Shown here: positions 5,457-12,443 of the stretch, one piece after another
How positions within the stretch are numbered: the first letter of the stretch is position 1
Layout: each line of letters begins with the position of its first letter
IMG/VR virus record: IMGVR_UViG_3300043449_001623
Location: 1 to 30,280 of that record
Length of the DNA: 30,280 bases
Strand: one strand, 5' to 3'
Source of the DNA: a virus
The notes under the pieces: generated by a model
Seen by the model: the letters and a program-made list of their open reading frames with translations, nothing else
What the model was told of the DNA's origin: nothing
Databases searched by the model: none
Made by a program: the position numbers and the translations under genes

Positions 5457-5803
5457 TTCGCGGGCTTCGAGGTCGTGAGTAGAAACTCGACGGTAACGGC
5501 GTTGTGGCTGAGCGAAAAGATGAAGAGCTTGCTCACGCTCGCCAGCCCATTCGCGCCGTTGCCGTTCACGTTGTAGCTCAGGTATTGGTCGATGGTCCAT
5601 CCACCCGCGACAGGCGCGGCACCGCCGTCCGTCAGGGTCTGGTCAAAGGAGACCATTGCCTCCTTCGAGGATTGGTCGCGGTTGTGGATGTTTAGCGCGA
5701 GGTGACGTGTCGCCGGAAGGTTGACCTGCGTGACCACACCAGCCGTGCCCGTGGTCATCACTTGGACGTGAGGGAGCGACGTCGGCGCGAGGGTCACGGC
5801 CAT
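5453..5803 (-). CDS. Hypothetical protein, 116 aa, last gene of the late operon
   Basis: Function is not recognised. The sequence is beta-rich, with Thr/Val/Asn-rich strands (MAVTLAPTSLPHVQVMTTGT, LSYNVNGNGANG, FSLSHNAVTVEFLLTT), the composition of small virion or decoration proteins, but no family motif is evident. Its ATG overlaps the stop of the 60-aa gene upstream, and its TAG (5453-5455) overlaps the dnaN stop on the other strand. It lies downstream of the endolysin, so it is either a late virion protein or an accessory moron-like gene. Confidence 0.7.
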   Translation of the reverse strand: MAVTLAPTSLPHVQVMTTGTAGVVTQVNLPATRHLALNIHNRDQSSKEAMVSFDQTLTDGGAAPVAGGWTIDQYLSYNVNGNGANGLASVSKLFIFSLSHNAVTVEFLLTTSKPAN

Positions 5804-5985
5804 CAGTCGAGCCCATCGCGCGAGAGCACGAACGCGAGATGAAGCACGGCCTTGACCAAACGCTTCCGCTCGGCCTTCGTGATCTTGGTGCCGCCGTCGC
5901 CGTTCGCGCGGGTCGCGGAACGGACCTCAGCGATAAGCGCGAGGACCTCGGCGGGGAGTTCGATGAGCTCGTCGGGCGTGTACAT
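5803..5985 (-). CDS. Hypothetical protein, 60 aa
   Basis: Function is not recognised. Two helices are likely: TPDELIELPAEVLALIAEVRSA and KAERKRLVKAVLHLAFVLSRD, separated by a Gly-rich loop. The frame is open further upstream, but the ATG at 5983-5985 is chosen because a near-perfect ribosome-binding site (CTAGGAGGG) precedes it. It is preceded by a gap of about 175 bases after the endolysin and probably co-transcribed with the 116-aa gene. A similar short basic helical protein occurs beside lysis genes in some phages, but the similarity is too vague to name. Confidence 0.65.
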   Translation of the reverse strand: MYTPDELIELPAEVLALIAEVRSATRANGDGGTKITKAERKRLVKAVLHLAFVLSRDGLD

Positions 5986-6160
5986 GGACCCTCCTAGTAG
6001 GGAGACGCCCCCGTGCCGGACCATTCCGACCGCGAGGGCGCGCGCCTCCGATGTTGCGCACGCTTAGAGTAGCCCAAGAAGAGACGACGCGCCGCCCCGA
6101 CACCATGTCGAAGAAGCGCGCCGCCTTTCTGGGGTAGGCGTTCCCCACCCGCAGTCTAGC
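5986..6160. other. Gap between the endolysin and 60-aa genes
   Basis: Nothing gene-like is supported in these 175 bases. A weak TGGGG/CCCCA stem is near 6129-6146, and the strong ribosome-binding site of the 60-aa gene is at the left end. The gap may carry a separate promoter for the last two genes, which would be expected of moron-type additions, but I cannot pick convincing -35/-10 boxes. Confidence 0.5.
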
Positions 6161-6610
6161 TCAGTAGCGAACGGGCTTGTAGGTCTTCCCGTCGAAGTAC
6201 AGGCTCTCTCCGCACCGCTTCGGGTCACGGTAGGGCGCACCGAGCGAGATGTGGACCCACGCCTTCCCCGGAGGCTTCTCGAGGATGCACTGACCGAACC
6301 GCAAGCCCGACTCGGTGACGATCCACTTGTGGAGGATCTCGACGTCGCAGCTGGCGCACGTGATGTCTGCGGCCTCGCCTTTGGAATGTTGTGACGAGGC
6401 ACTGCCTCCCACCGCGGCGTTGAGGGCAGGCCCTCTGAATCCACTCGACACGCGCACTGGGCCGAAACGCGAGCGGATCACCTCGAGCATCTCGGCGACG
6501 GCCTTCAGGCGCTCCACGTAGGGGAGGGCCTCCTGTCGGTTGGCGTCCTGGAGGGCGCTCTGGCCCGTCCGGGTGAGCTCCTCGAAGCTGAAATGCTGGG
6601 TCAACGTCAC
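6161..6610 (-). CDS. Endolysin, peptidase M15 (D,D/L,D-carboxypeptidase type)
   Basis: The 149-aa product has the M15 zinc peptidase signature S73-Q-H75-S-K-G78-E-A80-A-D82 and the later W118-V-H120, giving the three zinc ligands H75, D82 and H120. The start QHFSFEELTRT is typical of the Peptidase_M15_3 group found in phage lysins. It would cut peptide stems or cross-bridges of peptidoglycan at the end of infection. There is no signal peptide, so release depends on a holin, probably one of the two membrane-protein genes upstream. The ATG at 6608-6610 overlaps the stop of the upstream gene. Confidence 0.85.
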   Translation of the reverse strand: MTLTQHFSFEELTRTGQSALQDANRQEALPYVERLKAVAEMLEVIRSRFGPVRVSSGFRGPALNAAVGGSASSQHSKGEAADITCASCDVEILHKWIVTESGLRFGQCILEKPPGKAWVHISLGAPYRDPKRCGESLYFDGKTYKPVRY

Positions 6611-7317
6611 TTGCTACCTCCCTTCGTCGTCGGAGCCTTCACGCCAAGGCGTCGCACCGCCGCTTCTACCTTGCCGAGTCGACCTGTCAGCTCGTCGGCG
6701 TCGAATCCGTCGGGCAAGGCGAGCGAGGTCTTCTCGACCTTTCCCAGCCGCGCATCAATGGCTGCGAGCTTCGCGTCCGTCTCCGCCTGCTTCGTCTGGC
6801 ACGGGGGAGGCTGCGCGGTCCCATTGGCCGTCGCGGCGTCCAGCTCGAGGCGCTTCATGGCGAGTTCGTGCGCCTGCTCGCTCCGCTTCGTCCAGAGCTT
6901 CCACGCCGAGCCACCGCCGAGTACGGCGATAGTAGCGAGGCCCAGCGCGAGGAGCGGGTTGTCGCCTGCGCTCTCGGCAAGCTTGCCCAGCTCGCTCGCC
7001 GATGGGGTCGGTGCGGGCTGAGCTTCGTGCGCGACGACAGGCGGCGCGACGGGTAGAAGTGCGGCGTCGTCGGATACCTGCGACACGACCTCTTCCGGGG
7101 TGGGTGGAACGGGGATGGGGTCCATGCGGTGCCTCCTGATACGCCGAGGTGGCGGGGGTGGGGATTCAATGCGCCAGCCAGCGCCAACGGCGATGTAGCA
7201 GTCAGCCAGCGAGGCGACTGTGCGCCCGTCCGGCAGTAGCCACCCGTGCGGGGTGCGGACTGCGAGTTCGCCAGCCTCTAGACGACAGTCAGCGCCCGCG
7301 CTGGATGGCGTCGACAT
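6607..7317 (-). CDS. Membrane protein of the lysis region (holin-like candidate), two possible starts
   Basis: The long form is 236 aa. One hydrophobic segment, NPLLALGLATIAVLGGGSAWKLW, follows a Pro-rich acidic stretch; after it come a KRSEQAHELAMKRLELDAA helix and a Lys-rich tail (TTKGGSK). The position directly before the endolysin and the single membrane segment suggest a holin or holin accessory. Two starts compete. ATG at 7315-7317 has no Shine-Dalgarno and overlaps the upstream gene by 29 bases. ATG at 7123-7125 has an ideal AGGAGG six bases away and gives 172 aa. The extra 64 codons look protein-like (HGWLLPDGRTVASLADCYI), so the long form is listed. Confidence 0.6.
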   Translation of the reverse strand: MSTPSSAGADCRLEAGELAVRTPHGWLLPDGRTVASLADCYIAVGAGWRIESPPPPPRRIRRHRMDPIPVPPTPEEVVSQVSDDAALLPVAPPVVAHEAQPAPTPSASELGKLAESAGDNPLLALGLATIAVLGGGSAWKLWTKRSEQAHELAMKRLELDAATANGTAQPPPCQTKQAETDAKLAAIDARLGKVEKTSLALPDGFDADELTGRLGKVEAAVRRLGVKAPTTKGGSK

Positions 7318-7597
7318 CGGCCCGCAGCGCGTTCACGTCGCGTCGAAGGCTCACGAGCTCGGAGCGCAGGGCCGCGCCCTCGCGTTCCATGCCCTCGAGA
7401 CGCCCGTCGATGCGCGCGAGGATGGTCCGCATGTCCGAGACGTCCTCAGCGGCAATAGCAGGCGCTGCCTTCGCTTCGGAGAAGTATCCGCCGGCGAGGC
7501 CACCGCCGCCAACCATCGCAGCGCCGAGGAGCATGAGAGACCACACCGGAACCGGAACGAGGCGGTCACTCCACCTCGCAGTCTGCGCGTCAGCCAT
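7289..7597 (-). CDS. Single-pass membrane protein with coiled coil (spanin-like candidate)
   Basis: The product is 102 aa. A short basic/polar N-terminus is followed by one membrane helix (VWSLMLLGAAMVGGGGLAGGYF, about 18-39) and then a long heptad region (DMRTILARIDGRLEGMEREGAALRSELVSLRRDVNALRADVD). This N-in topology with an outer coiled coil is like inner-membrane spanins, but no partner lipoprotein was found and similar proteins occur as holin accessories. The ATG at 7595-7597 follows a strong CTAGGAGGTC site. It lies just upstream of the second membrane protein and the endolysin. Confidence 0.6.
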   Translation of the reverse strand: MADAQTARWSDRLVPVPVWSLMLLGAAMVGGGGLAGGYFSEAKAAPAIAAEDVSDMRTILARIDGRLEGMEREGAALRSELVSLRRDVNALRADVDAIQRGR

Positions 7598-7618
7598 CAG
7601 ACCTCCTAGTAAGGATGC

Positions 7619-7813
7619 CTAACCGACGAGACGAAACCTCGCGATCTCTACGCCGCCGCTCTCCTCAAGCTCGCAGTAATCCTCTGCCCACGGCTGGACG
7701 ACCACGTGCGGGTAAGCGGGCAGCGCAGCGACGCCACACCAAGAGGGGACACTCGTCACCGCCGTGAGCGGGTAGGCGGCGACGTACTGCTCGATCTGCT
7801 CGGTGTAATTCAT
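7619..7813 (-). CDS. Hypothetical protein, 64 aa
   Basis: Function is not recognised. It begins MNYTEQIEQYVAAYPLTAV and holds Trp, Cys and Pro-rich segments (VPSWCGVAALPAYPHVVVQPW) before an acidic EDYCELEESGG turn. It has no membrane helix. It lies between the last tail-fibre gene, ending 8 bases upstream of its start, and the lysis region. It may be a tail accessory or fibre chaperone; nothing in the sequence decides. Confidence 0.6.
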   Translation of the reverse strand: MNYTEQIEQYVAAYPLTAVTSVPSWCGVAALPAYPHVVVQPWAEDYCELEESGGVEIARFRLVG

Positions 7814-7820
7814 CGTGACC

Positions 7821-8807
7821 TCAGTACTTGAGGAAGAGGGTATCGCCCGTCGCGCTGGTTGTGGACCACCCGAGGCCGTAGGCCCCGATGACCCCCGGCG
7901 AGGACTCTACGCGCGAATGGTAGAGCATCGACCGTGCGAGGTACATCTCCCGCACGCGACCGACCCATGCGACGCCCGTGGGGATGTACAGGGGCATACC
8001 CGGAAACTGTCCCGCGAGGTCGGTATAGTTAGCGAGGGTCTGCGTTCCGGTGCTCGTCCACTGACGTGCGACCGTGTCCACGGTGTTCACGCCCGGACGC
8101 CACACGTAGCCGTGTCCATTGCCGACAGAGGTAGAGTGTACCCACATCGCGCCATTAGTAGCCGTTCCGAGGAAGTTGGCGACGAGCGCACCGCCACAGA
8201 CGACCACGCCATAGCGCCGGCCGTCTGTCTCAGCAGTAGCCGCAGCCGTTGTCTCAGGGTCGTAGATGGCCCCGGCGAGCGCGAACTGAACGCCCGTCCC
8301 CGCCGTCAGAATCTCCACGATGATCGTCTCTTGCGTCTCGTAGACGCAGCACGCGAGCGTCGCGAAGGCAGTTACCGCGGACGCACCCATGACGCGCGTG
8401 TAGCCCATGAATCGGGCGTTCGTGAACGGCGTGGCAGAGTTCCACGTGGTGAACGCACCTGCGCTCAGCTGATGAGAGATGAGAAGACCAGAGGCGAGAA
8501 ACGTGTCGGGGCCGATCATGGTCGGCGACGGGGCGGGAGCCGCAGACCGCCCGGCGATGATGACACGCTGGTCAAGCGAGCCACCGGGGGGCGTCGCGTA
8601 GAGGGCCTCCGTCGTTCCGCCGACCTGGACACGCGTCCACGTCCATCCCGTGGCGCCTGCGCCGGAGAAGCTGCGCGTGCTGCCGTCGGAGTACGTGGTG
8701 ACCGTAGGCCCGACGACGGCCCAAAGCGCGTCAAGCACTGCCGGGATCGTGTTGCCTACCGACGAGACGGTAGCGAGGCGACGGTGCGTGAGTGGAGTGA
8801 GGCTCAC
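7821..8807 (-). CDS. Tail fibre or receptor-binding protein, 328 aa
   Basis: The start is GTG at 8805-8807, which overlaps the stop of the upstream fibre gene (GTGA); longer open frame upstream is a shadow of that gene. The product begins SLTPLTHRRLATVSSVGNTIPAVLDALW and is rich in Thr, Ser, Gly, Ala and aromatic beta segments without long helices, as in virion surface proteins. The C-terminal part (GRVREMYLARSMLYHSR, YGLGWSTTSATGDTLFLKY) looks like a compact beta domain. No enzymatic motif is visible. The location at the end of the tail block, beside the DHSHG fibre and Gly-rich adhesin, supports a role in host attachment. Confidence 0.65.
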   Translation of the reverse strand: MSLTPLTHRRLATVSSVGNTIPAVLDALWAVVGPTVTTYSDGSTRSFSGAGATGWTWTRVQVGGTTEALYATPPGGSLDQRVIIAGRSAAPAPSPTMIGPDTFLASGLLISHQLSAGAFTTWNSATPFTNARFMGYTRVMGASAVTAFATLACCVYETQETIIVEILTAGTGVQFALAGAIYDPETTAAATAETDGRRYGVVVCGGALVANFLGTATNGAMWVHSTSVGNGHGYVWRPGVNTVDTVARQWTSTGTQTLANYTDLAGQFPGMPLYIPTGVAWVGRVREMYLARSMLYHSRVESSPGVIGAYGLGWSTTSATGDTLFLKY

Positions 8808-9328
8808 AGTATGGTCCCCGAGAAGACGAAGGCGTGGTTGTTGGGGATGATGACCCCGTCGAGGATGAGGTCGCCGCCACGGATGAACAGGACGCCAGCG
8901 ATGAGCGGCACCCATTGAAGAGTGCCCGCACGTCGTACCAGCATGGTCTCGTCGGTCGTCGCCTGCACGACGGCCGCGGCCCCGCCGCCGTTCCATGCGG
9001 CGACGGCCGTGGAGCTTCCAGTGTGCCCAGCGGACGTCCACGCGAGCGAGCTGAGCGCCGTGTGCGCGGGTACGGGCGGCGTGCCGTGGGAGTGGTCGCC
9101 TCGCGCGTAGTCCGTCGAGGTCCCAACGATCGGCGACTGTCCCGCCGAGGTTTCCGACACGACCGTCGTCGCGGGCGTCCCGCCTCCTCCACCGCCACCC
9201 GACGCGGCAACGGTCACCTCGAGCGCGCCTGCGACGGTCGTCTCGGTGATCGTGACGTTCGCGCCTGCCTTGAGCTTTCCAACGACGGCGCCCGACGAGG
9301 CCTCACGGTAGAGCGGGACGAGTGCCAC
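8804..9328 (-). CDS. Tail fibre protein with DHSHG motif, 174 aa
   Basis: The N-terminal part is beta-rich (GKLKAGANVTITETTVAG...LEVTV) and followed by a Gly7 hinge (44-50) and YARGDHSHGTPP at 75-86. This (A)xGDHxHG segment recurs in many phage tail fibres, usually near the junction to the distal domain. A Gly/Ala-rich segment and a hydrophobic beta end (GGDLILDGVIIPNNHAFVFSG) follow. The start is GTG directly abutting the TAG of the 66-aa gene, with no spacer. It is probably a distal tail or fibre component working with the next two proteins. Confidence 0.7.
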   Translation of the reverse strand: MALVPLYREASSGAVVGKLKAGANVTITETTVAGALEVTVAASGGGGGGGTPATTVVSETSAGQSPIVGTSTDYARGDHSHGTPPVPAHTALSSLAWTSAGHTGSSTAVAAWNGGGAAAVVQATTDETMLVRRAGTLQWVPLIAGVLFIRGGDLILDGVIIPNNHAFVFSGTIL

Positions 9329-9529
9329 CTAGAGCGCCGGGGCCCACGCGATGACGCTGCCGTCCTCGCTCTCGGTCACCATGCACGGCAGGCTCCATCC
9401 CTGCTCCTCGGCCAGCCCTTTCCACACGGGCGGGATGCCCTGGTAGTAGCCGATGCAGCCGTTCTCGACGGCGAGCGCCGTTGCTTCTGCGTCCGGCGTG
9501 CCAGCGACGACGATGAGCTGCTTGATCAT
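9329..9529 (-). CDS. Hypothetical protein, 66 aa, within the tail-fibre block
   Basis: The sequence MIKQLIVVAGTPDAEATALAVENGCIGYYQGIPPVWKG...IAWAPAL is a small alpha/beta protein. Function is not recognised. It lies between the Gly-rich adhesin and the DHSHG fibre and is preceded by a GGGGGC ribosome-binding stretch. Small proteins at this place are often fibre assembly chaperones, which is only a possibility here. Confidence 0.6.
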   Translation of the reverse strand: MIKQLIVVAGTPDAEATALAVENGCIGYYQGIPPVWKGLAEEQGWSLPCMVTESEDGSVIAWAPAL

Positions 9530-9537
9530 GCTGCCCC

Positions 9538-10431
9538 CTATGCGAACACGATGATGTTTACGGACCCAGCATTGCCGGGAGAGCCGGGGGCGCCACCATT
9601 CGCGCCAACGCCAGCCGTACCGCCCGTCGCTGACACCGTGCCGCCGATGCTCGCGCTAGGCGTGGTGGTCAGAATGCCGACGAGGCCGCCGCCGCCGCCA
9701 CCGCCGCCGCCTGCCAGCGACGTACCGGGGTTGAAGCTAGCGTCGCCGCCGTTCCCTCCGTTCGCGCTGATGACCCCGCCCGTGTTGACGATGGTCTTCG
9801 CTGCAAGCCACACGATACCTCCGCCGCCACCGCCACCGCCGCTATTCGCGCTGCCCGTGCCGACGAAACATCCTCCGGACCCACCACCGGATCCGCCGCC
9901 AAACGCGGTCGTGCTTGCCCTCGCAGTGAAGAGCGACCCACCCCAGCGACAGTTCGTCCCGGTGGAAGCGCCACCCGTGCCGCCTGCGTTGATACTCGCG
10001 GCGCCTCCCGCTCCGCCATCCGGGAGGAGGCCGCTGCTATTAAGGCTGCACGTGGACGCCGCTCCGCCGTTATTGCCGACGCCGTTCGACGACCGCCCGT
10101 TGACGCCCGCACCGCTCGCGGCGCCCAGGTACTGACGGGCAGCGAGGGAGCCACCCCCGGACGTCCCGTCCGCGTTGGGCCCGTTATCGTTGATGGAGCC
10201 AGCATTCGTCAGCGTGTCCGCGACGTAGAGGCGAAACCCGAGCGGCGTCACCTTCCCCGTCGCCTGGACGGTGAGGTTGTTGTAATGGCGCTCGCGCCCT
10301 GGGATGAGCGTAGCTCCCGCGAGGACGGTGTAGTTGCCGTCCGCACCATCGCCGAAGAGCCCCGCGAAGGTAGCCGCCGACGAGGACCCGCCACCCGTTC
10401 CGGGGACCGTGGGGAAGACTTGCGTCGCCAT
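9538..10431 (-). CDS. Glycine-rich tail adhesin, 297 aa
   Basis: Nearly a third of the residues appear to be Gly. Uninterrupted Gly runs lie at 198-205 (8 residues) and 241-249 (9), with many GGxGG repeats from about 90 on (SGGGSLAARQ, GGGSGGGSGG, ISANGGNGGD). The first 80 residues are a normal beta domain (NYTVLAGATLIPGRERHYNNLTV) and the end is VNIIVFA. The layout resembles Gly-rich receptor-binding adhesins of phages such as S16 gp38, where polyglycine type II helices pack and expose variable loops. That link is by composition, not alignment. In the DNA the runs are GCC/ACC triplet repeats that could slip. The ATG shares one base with the upstream TGA. Confidence 0.65.
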   Translation of the reverse strand: MATQVFPTVPGTGGGSSSAATFAGLFGDGADGNYTVLAGATLIPGRERHYNNLTVQATGKVTPLGFRLYVADTLTNAGSINDNGPNADGTSGGGSLAARQYLGAASGAGVNGRSSNGVGNNGGAASTCSLNSSGLLPDGGAGGAASINAGGTGGASTGTNCRWGGSLFTARASTTAFGGGSGGGSGGCFVGTGSANSGGGGGGGGIVWLAAKTIVNTGGVISANGGNGGDASFNPGTSLAGGGGGGGGGLVGILTTTPSASIGGTVSATGGTAGVGANGGAPGSPGNAGSVNIIVFA

Positions 10432-10817
10432 CAGAGCACCTCGACGACGAGCTCGTAGTTGGCGGCGTTATCGCTGCCGACGTTGAAGCCGAACTCAAGG
10501 TAGAACTTTCCGCCCGTGTCGGTGTCGAAGAGGACGCCCGTGCACGCCACATCGAAGAGGTCGGCGACGACGGTCGAGCTTCCTACGAACTGCTGAGCGA
10601 TGCTGCCCGTTCCGCCTGCGGACGTCGAGTAGATCCGCGGCGTGAAGCTGGCGGCGGTGCCGGCGGTGCGGAGGATCTTCACGCGCTTCACCTCGACGAG
10701 GCTTGTCCCGCCCGTCGTCTCGACGGCAAGGCGCGTCCCCGCGGCGTAGTTCGTCACGCTGCCCGTGACCGTGAGGCGGGTACGTGCCCCGAGCTGAGTA
10801 TGCGTCGCCGTCGCCAT
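10431..10817 (-). CDS. Tail-associated structural protein, 128 aa
   Basis: The sequence is all-beta in appearance: ARTRLTVTGSVTNYAAGTRLAVETTGG, VKRVKILRTAG, IYSTSAGGTGSIAQQFVG, KFYLEFGFNVG, YELVVEVL. It probably forms a small sandwich or trimeric fibre head. There is no named family. The ATG directly abuts the TAG of the hub-like gene and the stop overlaps the adhesin start by one base, so it belongs to the tail-tip operon. A fibre base-plate adaptor is the likely role. Confidence 0.6.
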   Translation of the reverse strand: MATATHTQLGARTRLTVTGSVTNYAAGTRLAVETTGGTSLVEVKRVKILRTAGTAASFTPRIYSTSAGGTGSIAQQFVGSSTVVADLFDVACTGVLFDTDTGGKFYLEFGFNVGSDNAANYELVVEVL

Positions 10818-12443
10818 CTAGGCCTCCATGACCCGCAGAGCATATCGCACGCTGCCGTCGTCGGCCCACGTCCTCGATTGTACCAGGCAGAGACGCTCGG
10901 ACCACGCGAGCTCAGGGTCCGTCACCGTCACGAGGTCCCCCGGCTCGATCCATCCCCACCGTTGCGCGCAGCCGTACTCGACCACACGAGAGGGGAGGGC
11001 CCAGCGCCGGGAGCGCCACGCAAGGACGTGCTCTGCCGTCAGCGTGTCCGCGACGACGGCCGTCTCGAGCGTCTCGCGCTTCACGCCGTACCGTGCCGCC
11101 GACCGCGCGAGTACGGGGTCCGACCAATACGACCGCGTGAGGCTGGCGAACCCACCGAAGCGAAGACCGCGAGGACGAGAGGCGGGGTCGCCGACGGCCC
11201 AGATCTCGGCGCTATAGCTCTCCGTCTGCGGGTTCCATTGGTAGAGCAGCTGGAGCGTGTTCACCACGCGGTCGCCGTCCTCGTAGGTCACCACGCCCTC
11301 GCGCTCGATGTCGGGGGCCTCGGTCACGTCGAGGTGGGCGACGGCATCCTCTGACGTGGCATCCCAGCGCCACACGTAGGGATAGACGCCCCGCGGCCCC
11401 ACGGCTAGCGACACGGGGACGACGTCGAGGATGGCCTCGCGGATGTAGTCCGCCACGCTCACGGATTCATCAAGGTACGTCCCTACCCGGAAAGCGCGGA
11501 GGGCCTCCCGCGCCGCGTTGACGCGTCCGTGATCGACCTGCTGCTCAGTGACGCGAAGGAGCCACGCGATGAAGTCGCCGGCCGTGTCGAGCACGGTTCC
11601 GGTTTCGTCGATGAGCCCGCCCACCGACCACGTGACGACGGGGACTGGCGCTGGGGTCATCGTCGTCGTCGCGGTGTCCTCGACGGCGACGGATACCGAC
11701 TCACCGTAGACGGTCACGCGCAGCACGGGCGTGGTTACCGAGGTCGCATCCTGAGGGCTGGTAAGCGTCACTGTCGTAGCGGCCACGGGATGCCCTGCCA
11801 GCAAGTAGAATCTCGCTGGGATGCCCGTCCCCGCGTCGAGCAGCGTGCACGAATACGCCGCCTTGCTACCGGGAATTAGCCCGCCTCCCGGCGTACCGAA
11901 GATCAGAGGCGCGACTACGTCCTCCGTCGGGTAGACCGCGGCACCGTAAAGCCCTGTCGCGATGAGTGCCGCGGAGAGGTCGTCGGCCTTGATGTTCGAT
12001 ACGTCGATAGTCTCTTCTGACGAGAGCACGTCTTGCTCAATCGAGGCGCGCACGCCCTCGTACTCCGCACCATACTGCGGCTCCTGGAGACGCCCGCGCA
12101 CGAACGGGCGACGTGCCGTCCACGCGTCCCCCTCGGCGAGCTGGGCCAGCTCGGCCACGCAACCCGCGAGGTCGTGACCCTGCTCGACCAGCATAGCCAC
12201 GTCGAGGCCGAGGTCAAACTCCACAGGCACACTACGCCGGGGGGAGTCGGTGCTCCAGAGATCGAGCGTCTCCGTCATGTCGGCGAGATCGAGGAGGCCG
12301 TCCGTGATGACGATGGTCCCGCCGTTCCCGTCGTCCACGGTTACCGACTCCTGTCCGAGGTACCAAGTACCTCCGGCGTACTCCAGAGAGAGCACCCACC
12401 GGATGGGGCCCGCAAGCTGACTCGGCGTCCAGCGGTCGGTCAC
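10818..12443 (-). CDS. Tail tip / baseplate hub-like protein, 541 aa
   Basis: The product follows the large tail protein and precedes the fibre genes, where siphophages encode the hub or tail-associated protein. N-terminal strands (IRWVLSLEYAGGTWYLGQESVTV) suit a virion barrel. The C-terminal part has AEHVLAWRSRRWALPSRVVEYGC...GWIEPGDLVTVTDPELAW, a pattern seen in hub proteins with a rotated barrel near the end. No lysozyme or peptidase motif is present. The start is GTG at 12441-12443, backed by GAGGAGG and overlapping the upstream TGA (GTGA). Hub assignment rests on order and length. Confidence 0.65.
   Translation of the reverse strand: MTDRWTPSQLAGPIRWVLSLEYAGGTWYLGQESVTVDDGNGGTIVITDGLLDLADMTETLDLWSTDSPRRSVPVEFDLGLDVAMLVEQGHDLAGCVAELAQLAEGDAWTARRPFVRGRLQEPQYGAEYEGVRASIEQDVLSSEETIDVSNIKADDLSAALIATGLYGAAVYPTEDVVAPLIFGTPGGGLIPGSKAAYSCTLLDAGTGIPARFYLLAGHPVAATTVTLTSPQDATSVTTPVLRVTVYGESVSVAVEDTATTTMTPAPVPVVTWSVGGLIDETGTVLDTAGDFIAWLLRVTEQQVDHGRVNAAREALRAFRVGTYLDESVSVADYIREAILDVVPVSLAVGPRGVYPYVWRWDATSEDAVAHLDVTEAPDIEREGVVTYEDGDRVVNTLQLLYQWNPQTESYSAEIWAVGDPASRPRGLRFGGFASLTRSYWSDPVLARSAARYGVKRETLETAVVADTLTAEHVLAWRSRRWALPSRVVEYGCAQRWGWIEPGDLVTVTDPELAWSERLCLVQSRTWADDGSVRYALRVMEA

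Noticed and set aside
5986-6148. N-terminal extension of the 60-aa gene or a separate small ORF after the endolysin
   Set aside because: The only strong ribosome-binding site is directly before the ATG at 5985, and upstream codons read as Arg/Gly shadow sequence.
8834-10135. 433-codon plus-strand open frame, Pro-rich
   Set aside because: It is antisense to three tail-fibre genes. The proline runs are the reverse of Gly codons in the adhesin, and it crosses gene borders without any start signal.
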